From Anas platyrhynchos (lineage: Eukaryota; Chordata; Aves; Anseriformes; Anatidae), in assembly GCF_047663525.1 (NCBI RefSeq), contig NC_092607.1:8403001-8467000 (forward strand): 64,000 nt of DNA, given 5' to 3'. Every line of letters begins with the position of its first letter. The stretch's first letter is position 1. Under the pieces are notes generated by a model, which was given only the letters and a program-made list of their open reading frames with translations, made no database searches and was not told where the DNA came from. The translations under genes and the position numbers were made by a program. Positions 46,201 to 54,584 of the stretch are shown piece after piece.

Positions 46201-49200
46201 TGTTCTTACCAAGAGCTAAGGGAAGATGAGGACTGGCTTTCCTGCAGAGCTTACCAGCTCCCCAGCCTCTTGTAGGGTTTAGCATCTCCGGGGCCTGAGC
46301 ACTTCCCAAGTGTCTCTGTTTTCCAAGAGCTTTGTTATTTTGCACATTTATTTCTAGACCATGCAGGTGGGCATGCTCTAGGCTGGGTCTGCAGGTTCCC
46401 TGCTGTGCTCTCTGCTCAGAACTCCCCCTACCAAAGCCACCAGTGGCTCCTGCAGAGAGGAAGGTGCCTGTGCGGGGCCACACCAGGCTCCTGACCTCTG
46501 TGGTTTGGTGTGAACGGGGGTCTTGATTTGGTCTGCATCAGTGGGGTCTGGTGGCAGTCATGCCTCATTCAGCCCTCTCCACACCCTCATCATGGTGGGA
46601 TTTGGTGGCCTCCGTGTCCCTGTGACGGTGCCAGCTGCCCAGCCTCACCGGACCCCTGCTCTTTGCAGTGCGCAGTCAAAGCCCTGTTTGACTACAAGGC
46701 GCAGCGGGAGGACGAGCTGACCTTCACCAAAAACGCCATCATCCAAAACGTGGAGAAGCAGGAAGGAGGCTGGTGAGTTGGTCCCGACCCTCCTTTTTCC
46801 CTGAGGGACAGGGTCAAACCATGGTGTCACCATCCATGCAACGGTGTGTCCCCTTTGGGGTGGGGATTGCCCCCAAACCCACAGTGTTCTCCCACAGCCT
46901 GCAAGCAGATGGCGAAGGACCCTCGAGTCACCAACCCAGGGTGACCTGGGGTCCCCACGGTGGGTGCTGATGCTTCCCCTCTCTTCCAGGTGGAGGGGAG
47001 ATTACGGCGGCAAGAAGCAGCTGTGGTTCCCCTCCAACTACGTGGAGGAGATCAGCAGTCCCAGCAGCCTGGAGCCGGAGCGGGAGGTGAGCTGGGGAGG
47101 GCAGTGGGGAGGAGCGCGCGTGCGCGGCGCCCGGCCTGACCGTGCCTGCGCTTCGCTCCCACCAGCAGCTGGATGAGAACAGCCCCCTGGGAGACCTGCT
47201 GGGAGGCGTGCTGGACGTGCCGTCCTGCCAGATCGGTGAGTGCCCTGAGGGACGGAGGAGATGCCATGCTGGTTGTGGGGTTTGTGGGCTGGAGGGCCTC
47301 TGGTGTCTGCCTCCAGGAGCCCCCGTGCCCGTTGCAACTGAGCGCACGGCTGCGGTGCGTGCTTGTGGTGTGCTCGGCTGCTGGGTTTGGGCATCTCCCT
47401 GGAGCCCAGCTGCAGCCTAGGAGCATTTGGTGGCTGCGAGCAGCCCTTGGGGCCACGCTGAGCTGCTCCAGCACACCCTGAACCTGCTCCATCGTCCCTC
47501 TCCACTCCCCTGAGCCTCCCCTTCCTCCCTCCCTCCCAAGGACTCAGCCCAGCTTCTGCTTGTGACCATTCTTCTGCCCCTTTCCCCGCACAGCCATCCG
47601 CCCCGAGGGGAAGAACAACCGCCTGTTCGTCTTCTCCATTAGCATGGCCTCGGTGTCGCGCCTGTCCCTTGACGTGGCAGCCGACACGCACGAGGATTTG
47701 CTGGACTGGGTGAAGAAGATCCGCGAGGCGGCCCAGACGGCCGACGCACGGGTGAGCCTGGAGAGCCCTCAGCAGGGGAGGCGTCGCGTCGTGTGGTAGC
47801 AAAGTTGGGGAATTCCCACTGGCACAAAGAGAGGCCGAGGGAGCAGGTTTGGGGTGCTGGGGAGGGCGGTGAGGTGGCTGCCAGCAACTCCTGGCAGAGC
47901 AGTTGCAAAGAAAACAGAGCCGGGGACATCTCTGCTCCTGGGAAGGTTCCCTCAGGGGTTGTGGGGTGGGCACCAAGAGGTGGGGCACCTCCATTCATGG
48001 AGGGCATCAAGCTGCTGGTGCCAGTCCCTCTCCAAATGGACCTGCCAAGGGCCCTTCCCTTCCCGTGGTGCTTCTACGGTGTCCCCTCACCCCACGCAGA
48101 CCCGCTGGCTGTGCCCACACCGCAGGCAGGAGCGGCCCCACCAAGCCAGCACGGCTGCTGGTGAGCTGGGATGTCCAGCGGTGCCGCTCCCAACTGGCTC
48201 TGACACCTCTCTGTCCCTCTCTTGGCAGCTCTCTGAAGGGAAGATGATGGAAAGGAGGAAGAAGATTGCCCTGGAGCTTTCGGAGCTGGTTGTCTATTGC
48301 CGACCCGTGCCCTTCGATGAAGAGAGTGAGCATCTGCTGGTCTCGTGCCACCGCAGGCAGACCCCGTGGTGTCGCAGACCCCGCTGTGTGCCCCCAGGGT
48401 GCTGCCCTGGCCTTTGGCTAGCTTGCAGTTGAGGACTGGTGTCCAAAGCAAGCTGGAATGAGTTTAAATCAGAGCTCTGAACACATCCTCCAGCAGAGGG
48501 TGGAGGTTCCCTTCCCCATCCCTCTGCTGCTGAGATGTGGCCCTGTCCTGAGCAGCCCCTGGGCAGCGTCGCGCTGCGGCTGTGGTGGCAGAGCCGTCCC
48601 CGTGCCTTCAGCCCCCTGCCCTTGGCACCCAGCAAACGCGCTGAGAGCAGAGGAGGAGCTGCGTGGCCGGACCGTGTCTGAGCCAGGGGAGGAGGAGAGG
48701 AGTGTTAGGAAGGGGCATGTGGTGGTTGGAGTGTCTGGAACAGAGATGTGCTTGTGCCTGGGAGCCAGAGCTCTCTGTGGTGGCGATTTTCCCATCGCGA
48801 GCTCCTCGCCTGGCCTCAGTCACGTTCCTGGCTCACTCTGTGCTCTGCCTCCCCCCAGAGATCGGCACAGAGAGGGCCTGTTACCGAGATATGTCCTCCT
48901 TCCCCGAGACCAAGGCGGAGAAGTACGTCAACAAGATCAAGGGCAAGAAGTTCCTGCAGTACAACCGCCTGCAGCTCTCCCGTATCTACCCCAAGGGCCA
49001 GCGCCTCGACTCCTCCAACTACGACCCCCTGCCCATGTGGATCTGCGGCAGCCAGCTGGTCGCCCTCAACTTCCAGACCCCTGGTGAGGGCAGCAGGCAG
49101 GGGAGGGTGGGTGGGCTCGTCAGGGCCCCCACGAGCACCCAGTAAGAGCACCCAGTGCCCTTACCTCATCCTGGCAACGGGACGGGCTCTGCAGGTCCCA

Positions 49201-52200
49201 CTCTGGGTGCCACCCTTACTGGGAGCCAGGTCAGCTGATGAACGCACTAGAAAACTCATTTTTATTTTTATTTTTATTTTTATTTTTTTTTTATTTTTTT
49301 TTTTTCCTCCTGGGTTTTCATTGCTTTTGTGAGTTGAGGCATCTTGCAGGTTGGTTTGGCAAGTGCTGGAGGCAGCACAAGAAAGCAGAAAGGAGAGGGA
49401 AGGGGAAAAGAGGACGGGGTAGCTGGGCAGACTACATATGAGAAGGTCACTGCGTGGTCCAAGCATGCTCAGGGCTTTTGGGGTTTCGGGGAGGATGAGC
49501 TGGGTTCCCTTTCAAAGGGCATCCTGCAGGGCACAAAGACCCCAGGAAAAGGGGAAGGGGCCTAGGACCCCTACTCACCTCCTCCCTGTGCTCCCCAGAC
49601 AAGCCCATGCAGATGAACCAGGCCTTGTTCATGTCCAGCGGGCAGTGCGGGTACGTCCTGCAGCCCACCAACATGCGGGACGACATCTTCGACCCCTTCG
49701 ACAAGAGCACGCTGCGGGGCGTCGAGCCGCTCTCCATCTCCATCGAGGTCAGTGCCTGCCCGCACCCAGCCCCGGCCACGCGCTAAGGGTGGGAGAGGGC
49801 TGCCGGGAGCCTGGGGGGATGCTCGAGGGGTGCTGCTCGGGATAGGGGCACCTGGGACGTCTCCTGGGAGCCCTGCGGGATGCTCCATCCACCCCGGCAG
49901 CCTCCACGGCCAGGGTCTCAGAGCCAGCAGGTGGCAACCACGCGCCGTGGGTGCCCTGGCCCTGCCACCAGCCCCGGCTTGCAGGGAGGTGGCACAAGAG
50001 CCAAGCCCTGTCCCCAGGCTGCCAAGGGGCAGAGAGGGACAGCACCAGGCTCGATGAGGCCGTGTCCCCTTGCTCTCAGCTCCTCTCGGGAAGCTGCTCA
50101 TGGTTGGGGTGGGGTTTTCGGCCCCATTACTGGTGGAGACGGTTGGGGGCAGCAGGGCTTGGGCTGCTTGCAGGGCTGGGGCTGAACTGCTCTGGTTTCG
50201 GCTCACGGAGCCGCACTGCAGGGGCACGCAGCAAAGCTCCTGGAGGGGTGCGGAGGTGGTGGCAGAGCCAAACCAGACAGTTCCCATGTCGGGACCAACA
50301 GCAGTCCTGCTACCCTGCACAGACAGCCCCCGTGGCCTCAGAGCTGAGCAGACTGTTCAGATATCTGGGTCGGCAGCCTCCTTTGCAAGTCCCTTTGTCT
50401 CAAGCAGCCTCTGGGACGAGGCACTGGGGATCCTGCCTGTAGTGCTCACGGGTTTCTGACAGCACGAGCAAACTCCTGCTCTTCTGAGGGCGTTGCTGTT
50501 CTGGAGAGATCCCACCTAAGAGAGCCACTGCCCTGCAGGGGAGGACACCCCACTGTGTCCCATCGGCCCCTAACTCCCTAAAAGTTCCTGGCCCTGTTTC
50601 TGCACACCTCCTGTTTTCCAACGTGCTGCTCCCCAAGCTCTTCCTGCACCTCGGGATGGAGCTGCACCCTCTGGGTGTCAGGAGTCCCAGTGCTGCAGCC
50701 TGCTGCTGTCTCCTTTAAGAGATGGGCTCAGCCTTTTGTCCTCTGGCAAAACTGCCCCGTGTCCCCTCCGAGGCCGGCTTCCACAGGCAGAGAAGCTGCC
50801 CGAAGCCCAGCACGGCTCCAAGCACATGATCCAGCGCTGGCAGCACGTCCTTCCCCTGCGACAGCAGCGTGCCGGCGTGACATATGGCCCTGGCACGGGG
50901 CAGCGGGGATCTCCTGCTCCTGCAAGGCAGCAGGTCGGCCTTTCTGCTGAGCACAGCCTGTGCTCGAGGCCAGCAACTCCACGTCTTCCTCAAGCCAAGG
51001 CAGCGAGGCCGAGAAGCTCTGACAAAGCTGCAGGTGTCCGACACCAAGCCCCAGCCACGGCCACGAGCCCCAGCTCGGAGGAGGCGGCACAGGCTGGAGG
51101 AGCTGGGCAGGCTGCGGGCAGCAGCAGGGGCAGCCTGGCTGATGGTTTACACATCAAACTGGGGATTGGGAACACGTCACAGCCTCCAGGTCTAGGAGCT
51201 GTTTCTCTCCACCCGGAGATGAAACATCTCACCTCTAACCACCTGGTGCAGCCAGGGTGGTTTAGCCAGAAAGAAAATGTCTCGGTATGCAAAGAAGTTG
51301 TTTTTTTTTTTTTTTTTTTCCTTTGTTCCCATCGGTAACAAAGTCCCTCCTGTTCTCTTCCCCAGGTCCTGGGGGCCCGGCACCTTCCCAAAAACGGGAG
51401 GGGAATCGTTTGTCCTTTTGTGGAGGTGGAGGTGTCCGGCGCAGAGTACGACAACGCGAAGCAGAAAACTGAGATAGTGGGTGAGTGTGGCAGGAGAGGT
51501 GACACGGATGGGTTGGGTTCCCCCAGAACTTGGCCTCTCTCCTGGCTGCATCGTTAGGAGGTTTTGCAGCAGCTGGAGGGTGATGGTCAGACACCCCTGC
51601 TGGGGCTGTTTTTTGACTGTGGTGTTTTTTGTCCAGCGGACAATGGCCTGAACCCCCTGTGGAGCCCGAAGCAGTTCCACTTCCAGGTCAGCAACCCCGA
51701 GTTCGCCTTCCTCCGCTTCGTGGTGTACGAGGAGGACATGTTCAGCGATGAGAACTTCCTGGCCCAGGCGACATTCCTGGTCAAAGGCTTGAAAACAGGT
51801 AAGGTGGTCGGGGAAGCTGTGTGTGCTGTGTTGGTCCTCACCAGTTTGCTGCCCACATCCCGAGAAGGGAGGTGTTGGCTTTGCTGCAAATAACGCTGGG
51901 GCTGTCTCTGCTGTAGGTTTCCGAGCTGTCCCTCTGAAGAACAATTACAGCGAGAACCTGGAGCTGGCTTCCCTGCTTGTCAAGATCGATATCTTCCCCA
52001 GCAAGGTAACTGGGACACACACACAAGGGTCCCTCAGCAGGGTTGTTTGGGGCAGATTCTGGCCCAGGCTTCATTTGTCTTCTCTAAATCCCACCACCGG
52101 TGCCGGAGGAGGCAGCTGTGGCTGTCCCAGTTCCCATTCACTCTCTGGGGACGTTGCAGCTCGGCACCATGGGGGTGATAGGGTGGCAGAGCTCTTGGAG

Positions 52201-53235
52201 ACAGATGATCCTGTCGTTTCTTCACTTAAAATTATACACTGGGAAGGTGGCAGTGTCCCCATCCCTGGAGGCATTTAAGAGAGGTGTGGACGTGGCACTA
52301 AGGGACATGGTTTTGGTAGGTCAGGGTGAGGGGTGGATGTGGTGACCTTGAAGGTTTTTTTCCAACCTGCACCACTCCTCCACCACTATTAAGGCCAGCA
52401 CAGACACACCCTGCACACCCCATGGGGGTCAGCTCTCCGCACAGCCTGCTCTAGGGCACCGCGCCATCCCCAGCCCTTCACGGCTCTGTCTGCTCCCATC
52501 CAAGCAGGAGAACGGCGAAATCAACCTCTTCAGTGCCTCAGCCCTGCGGGAGCGAGCCGGGGATGCTGCCAGCCAGCTGCTGGCCAGCAGAGGCAGGGAG
52601 GGCTCCTTCGAGGTGCGGTACCAGCAGCCATTCGAGGACTTCCGAGTCTCGCAGGAGCAGCTGGCTGACCACTTCGAGAGCCGGGAGCGAAGGTAGGACG
52701 GCTGGAAAAGACCCTGAGCGTTTTGGGGCTCCTTGGTGGGAGCCCAGGCCTGAGCTTCAGCCTCGCGGAAACCCTGAATTCAGGTGGAAAGGTGGGGTGA
52801 GGTGGGGGTGGAGTCACTGCTTTTGGGACGGTGAGGGGGTGGGATGCAAGGTGGGGGGGTGTTGTAGGAGCTGGGAGCTCTTCCATCCTCAGAGGGGCTT
52901 CCGAACAGCTTCTCCGCACCATGGCCAATGTGCCAGGCCCCCCTCCTTGCAATTCAGGCAGGGAGGTGGCAACAGCAGTGGCTCGAGAGCCCGGCTGGAA
53001 AAAAAATCCCAGCTGGCGGGAGCTGGGGAGGGGGGAACAGGGCTGAAACAGGCAAGGAACGAGACGTGGGGGGGGGATGCAGCACCAGCCCCCTGGGCCA
53101 GAGCATCCCCAAGGGTACCAGGCCATGGTACCTGGGGAAGCTGGCACCTTTCATCCTCCCAGCACCGTGCCCCCTGTCTGTGCCCCCTGCAGGGTACTGC
53201 GACGGACCAGGGTCAACGGGGACAACCGGCTGTAG
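16236..53235 (+). CDS. PLCG1: Phospholipase C gamma 1, complete, 32 coding exons
   Basis: Hydrolyses PIP2 to IP3 and diacylglycerol at the plasma membrane after recruitment to phosphotyrosine receptors. Exons: 16236-16440, 33531-33683, 34158-34251, 34523-34570, 37599-37683, 38105-38188, 38392-38414, 38978-39050, 39736-39837, 40585-40703, 41274-41359, 41511-41631, 42058-42226, 42572-42694, 43533-43634, 43841-44028, 44242-44442, 44730-44849, 45402-45582, 45925-46002, 46669-46772, 46990-47086, 47166-47235, 47594-47751, 48229-48325, 48859-49083, 49599-49747, 51366-51480, 51637-51798, 51917-52005, 52508-52692, 53193-53235. Phases join to 1,283 codons including TAG, i.e. 1,282 residues against 1,290 in human; the difference is four residues at the N-terminus and four at exon 7. 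Start chosen by Kozak context (gccgATGG) and alignment of [17 protein letters not shown]. Catalytic His, SH2 Arg and regulatory Tyr residues are intact. Confidence 0.98.
19830..20200. promoter_or_regulatory. Candidate intronic regulatory element
   Basis: A roughly 370-base stretch with clearly lower GC than its flanks. It contains two GCTAATCA homeodomain-type sites, SOX-like CTTTGT, GATA-like TTATCAG, and TTTCTAATTGATC. The clustering and composition are suggestive of a conserved noncoding element, but conservation cannot be tested here. Confidence 0.35.
27317..27720 (+). mobile_element. CR1 LINE, 5'-truncated 3' fragment
   Basis: About 400 bases in plus orientation with the familiar CR1 signature: gcctggggaagagaaggctc, gggagacctcactgcagcc, gataggacaagggggaatgg, aggctgcccagaggagctgtgg, ggaggtgctcaaggccaggct, ggttggaactggatgat, ccttccaacctgagccattct. 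It ends in the family's ATTCTA-type tail. The open frame inside it is not a host gene. This family supports a bird (sauropsid) source. Confidence 0.9.
31618..31677 (+). repeat. Three tandem copies of a 20-bp unit
   Basis: agaaaggcacagccctgctc occurs at 31618, 31638 and 31658; the first two are identical and the third differs at two bases. Confidence 0.9.
35944..35953 (-). promoter_or_regulatory. PBX-MEIS type binding site in PLCG1 intron 4
   Basis: CTGTCAATCA on the plus strand is the exact reverse complement of the composite PBX-MEIS decamer TGATTGACAG. It lies 10 bases before a homeodomain/octamer palindrome. Confidence 0.5.
35964..35984. promoter_or_regulatory. Octamer/homeodomain palindrome
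   Basis: A perfect 9-base inverted repeat (attaaatgc ... gcatttaat) around a 3-base AAA centre. It contains an octamer-like ATGCAAA and TAAT cores on both arms, so it could bind POU or homeodomain dimers. Confidence 0.45.
38392..38414 (+). other. PLCG1: PLCG1 exon 7, a 23-nt microexon
   Basis: Encodes MDVPFLE plus the first two bases of an Arg codon completed at 38978. The donor GTGGAT is weak. Compared with human PLCG1 four residues are missing at this junction, so the exon is 12 nt shorter than the human equivalent. No GT exists 12 bases downstream that would restore the human length. Confidence 0.8.
38640..38770 (-). mobile_element. Possible old antisense CR1 remnant
   Basis: The reverse complement resembles the CR1 stretch before its 3' third (caagggtcataaaactccag, agggcagcaaaagtcatcag, agggactgag). 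The match is weak and judged from memory of the family. Confidence 0.3.
40651..42577 (+). other. PLCG1: PLCG1 catalytic X-box exons
   Basis: Residues about 312-456, first half of the TIM barrel. The catalytic histidines are His327 (codon 40696-40698, in SSSHNTYL, human His335) and His372 (codon 41552-41554, in VIYHGHTL, human His380). The metal-ligand region (SIEDHCS) and the substrate-contact stretch [17 protein letters not shown] follow in exons 13-14. All motifs are intact, so the enzyme should be active. Confidence 0.95.
42650..43592 (+). other. PLCG1: PLCG1 split PH domain, first half
   Basis: Residues about 481-515 over exons 14-15, with [24 protein letters not shown] split here to show the strand pattern NGILYLED and [13 protein letters not shown]. 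The second half of the fold lies over 4 kb downstream at 47,626, because the SH2-SH2-SH3 cassette is inserted in the loop, a hallmark of PLC gamma. Confidence 0.85.
43877..44413 (+). other. PLCG1: PLCG1 N-terminal SH2 domain
   Basis: Residues about 542-649 over exons 16-17. It starts [12 protein letters not shown], and the phosphotyrosine-binding Arg is at 43985-43987 in FLVRESET (residue 578, human Arg586). This domain docks on activated receptors. The exon junction lies in LSFW | RNGK. Confidence 0.93.
44731..45549 (+). other. PLCG1: PLCG1 C-terminal SH2 domain
   Basis: Residues about 660-748 over exons 18-19. It starts [12 protein letters not shown] and has Arg686 (codon 44809-44811, human Arg694) in [12 protein letters not shown]. 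In the family it binds phosphorylated Tyr783 within the same protein and releases autoinhibition. Confidence 0.93.
45934..45972 (+). other. PLCG1: PLCG1 regulatory tyrosine cluster
   Basis: Exon 20 carries the tyrosines equivalent to human Tyr771 (45934-45936), Tyr775 (45946-45948) and the key activating Tyr783 (45970-45972, residue 775 here) in [18 protein letters not shown]. All three are conserved. Confidence 0.92.
45994..47059 (+). other. PLCG1: PLCG1 SH3 domain
   Basis: Residues about 783-843 over exons 20-22, with the canonical [25 protein letters not shown] and WFPSNYVEE blocks. In the family it binds proline-rich partners. The Trp pair of the ligand site is split by intron 21 (W | W). 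Confidence 0.93.
47163..47168 (+). promoter_or_regulatory. PLCG1: NAGNAG tandem splice acceptor of PLCG1 exon 23
   Basis: The intron 22 acceptor reads CAGCAG. Use of the first AG adds one Gln before LDENSP; use of the second removes it, giving 1,282 or 1,281 residues. Confidence 0.75.
47626..47736 (+). other. PLCG1: PLCG1 split PH domain, second half
   Basis: Residues about 887-923, wholly in exon 24, with [20 protein letters not shown] and the C-terminal helix [12 protein letters not shown]. This completes the PH fold begun in exons 14-15. The stretch [17 protein letters not shown] differs from human more than its surroundings. Confidence 0.85.
48277..49678 (+). other. PLCG1: PLCG1 catalytic Y-box exons
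   Basis: Residues about 945-1062 over exons 25-27, second half of the TIM barrel. Seen motifs include [42 protein letters not shown] and [20 protein letters not shown], which carry the substrate-binding Ser and Arg. Exon 26 (225 bases) is the largest internal exon. Confidence 0.93.
49259..49305 (+). repeat. (TTTTA)n / T-rich simple repeat
   Basis: Several perfect TTTTA units followed by T-runs broken by single A, in PLCG1 intron 26. Confidence 0.9.
49679..51942 (+). other. PLCG1: PLCG1 C2 domain exons
   Basis: Residues about 1063-1186 over exons 27-30, with [40 protein letters not shown] and [12 protein letters not shown]. It supports calcium-dependent membrane binding in the family. Intron 27 (49,748-51,365) is long and holds no recognisable element. 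Confidence 0.9.
51943..53235 (+). other. PLCG1: PLCG1 C-terminal tail exons
   Basis: Residues after the C2 domain, ending [10 protein letters not shown] and TAG. Tyr1245 (codon 52619-52621, human Tyr1253) is kept in [12 protein letters not shown]. The stretch [19 protein letters not shown] is the least conserved part of the protein compared with human but has the same length. Confidence 0.88.
52236..52375 (+). mobile_element. CR1 LINE 3' fragment in PLCG1 intron 30
   Basis: About 140 bases in plus orientation with the CR1 signatures ccatccctggaggcattt, gtggcactaagggacatgg, and tttttccaacctgcacc. It is shorter and from a different subfamily than the copy at 27,317, because it carries the gacatggttt block. 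Confidence 0.85.
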
Positions 53236-53645
53236 GGACACGCGGCTGCAGCGCCGCTCGGCCGCCCGGGAGCACCTCCCGTGCCTGTGAGTCTCACGGC
53301 ACGCTGTGAACTGGTTTCTATGGAAACGGCACTGCTATGGCCTACTTTCAGGCAGCTTTTCCAGTTTCTCCGCTGAAGTGTGTTCGAGTGGAGAACTAAA
53401 AAAAAAAAAAAAAAAAATCGGGAAAAAAAAAAAAAAAACCAACAACCAACGAACCACCCCAAACACCCACCAACCTTCACCACGAAGCCCTTAATGAAGT
53501 GTATGGATGTGCACAGCCTGCCAGCCGCCGAGGTGAGAGACAATACTGTCTATAATTGCAAGGAACGAGACGAAAACAAGGGGAAAAAAAAAAAAAAAAA
53601 GCACACCACCCTCCGCCGTCTCGGCGCTGGCAGTGTGCGTGGGGA

Positions 53646-53707
53646 GCCTGCGCGGCGCAGGCGGCTGGAGGCCGGGTGCTGCGGGCTGCGGCCTGCAGTG
53701 CCCGGCC
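53646..53707 (+). promoter_or_regulatory. Two adjacent GC-rich RNA hairpins in the PLCG1 3'UTR
   Basis: Hairpin 1: GCCTGCG (53646-53652), loop CGG, CGCAGGC (53656-53662), a perfect 7-bp stem. Hairpin 2: 53670-53682 pairs with 53695-53707 over 13 bp, with two G-U wobbles and a 12-base loop. They are seven bases apart and about 70 bases upstream of the AATAAA. Confidence 0.65.
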
Positions 53708-53777
53708 CGTATAGCCACTGCCTCCAGGGCCAGTAGTGAAACTCAACGTTTACAAGGCCGCTCTAGCTTTAAACGAC

Positions 53778-53783
53778 AATAAA
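53778..53783 (+). terminator. PLCG1: Poly(A) signal of PLCG1
   Basis: AATAAA followed within 40 bases by a T/GT-rich element (tgctgtctccgtttcctggt). Cleavage is expected near 53,800. Confidence 0.85.
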
Positions 53784-53800
53784 CGTGTCAGTATTACACG

Positions 53801-54029
53801 CCTGCTGTCTCCGTTTCCTGGTGGTTTGCCCCAGCGGTGGGACAGGCCCCTGCCCTCACCTTGAGGTTAAGGCCATGGGGAAAAAAATAGCCCCAGATTC
53901 AACACTGTTCACCCAAAGGGGTGAGAGCAGGCACATGGGATGTTGCCCAGGGAGGTTTTGGGGGAAGGATTGCTCTGTTTTGTGTCACCTTTACAGCCCA
54001 AGCGGGCCTGCAATCACCAGTCAACTCTT
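53801..54029. other. Convergent gap between PLCG1 and ZHX3
   Basis: About 230 bases between the two predicted cleavage sites. It has no recognisable element apart from the downstream GT-rich elements of both poly(A) sites. Confidence 0.6.
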
Positions 54030-54047
54030 GCTCGTATTTTACGCTCT

Positions 54048-54053
54048 TTATTT
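54048..54053 (-). terminator. ZHX3: Poly(A) signal of ZHX3
   Basis: TTTATT on the plus strand, i.e. AATAAA on the minus strand, followed on the minus strand by a GT-containing stretch (gttgactggtgattg). Cleavage is expected near 54,030. It is the best signal found before PLCG1. Confidence 0.65.
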
Positions 54054-54550
54054 AGGAACAACCAAAAATGTCTGGTTTCATTTCAACAAACTGTACAAGC
54101 AAGCGCTTCCCCTCGCCCACCCTCACATCCACATATACAAAAGGAAGGGAAACTTGCCGTTCACTTCTCAGAAGTGGCATTGTTGCTACAGGGAGTTTGT
54201 GCCCTCAGAATAAGAGCAGGTAAAGTCCATAGCAGGTACAAGCTACCCTAGCCCTAGTAATAGCCACAGCCCACAATCACAGGCAGCTTCACTTTTTTTT
54301 TTTTTTCCTCTTCTTTAAAACCTTTACCAAAAGTAAAAACTATTTCCTGTCTCACACGGTTGCCAAGGTGACCATCAAAAATTGTGGTCTTAAAAAACAC
54401 GATAAGAACCCCCCCGGGAACCCCCCGCACCGCCCCGGTACAAAGACGGTTTCACGCAGCAGAGCCGCTGCTCTGCGCCCCAGCTACACGGCCACCCTTA
54501 TGAAAGGTCCCGTTGCAGCTACAATTACATTTTTCTTTTGGATAAATCCA

Positions 54551-54553
<3 letters not shown>

Positions 54554-54582
<29 letters not shown>
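54554..54582 (-). repeat. 29-base A tract (U29 in ZHX3 mRNA)
   Basis: An uninterrupted run of 29 A on the plus strand, with a second run of 16 A at 54,628-54,643. In the ZHX3 transcript these are U-runs. Confidence 0.95.

Positions 54583-54584
<2 letters not shown>

Larger units (their letters stand above)
33684..53192 (+). other. PLCG1: PLCG1 introns 2-31
   Basis: Thirty introns, GC-rich, all GT-AG. The longest are intron 4 (34571-37598), which has a lower-GC segment with regulatory-type motifs near 35,870-36,010, intron 27 (49748-51365), intron 14 (42695-43532), and intron 10 (40704-41273). They contain a (TTTTA)n tract (49,259), a CR1 piece (52,236), and a possible antisense CR1 remnant (38,640). 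A 20-base imperfect tandem (gatgaggatcttt twice) lies at 43,044-43,079. No nested gene was recognised. Confidence 0.7.
53236..53800 (+). other. PLCG1: PLCG1 3'UTR
   Basis: A short 3'UTR of about 565 bases. It has three long A-runs (20 A at 53,398; 16 A at 53,423; 17 A at 53,584) followed by a GC-rich double-hairpin segment (53,646-53,707) and the poly(A) signal at 53,778. The internal A-runs can cause false oligo-dT priming in cDNA data. Confidence 0.85.

Noticed and set aside
47038..47994. 318-codon open frame, minus strand
   Set aside because: Antisense shadow of PLCG1 exons 22-24 and GC-rich introns.
52533..53309. 258-codon open frame, plus strand
   Set aside because: Out-of-frame reading of PLCG1 exon 31 and intron 31.
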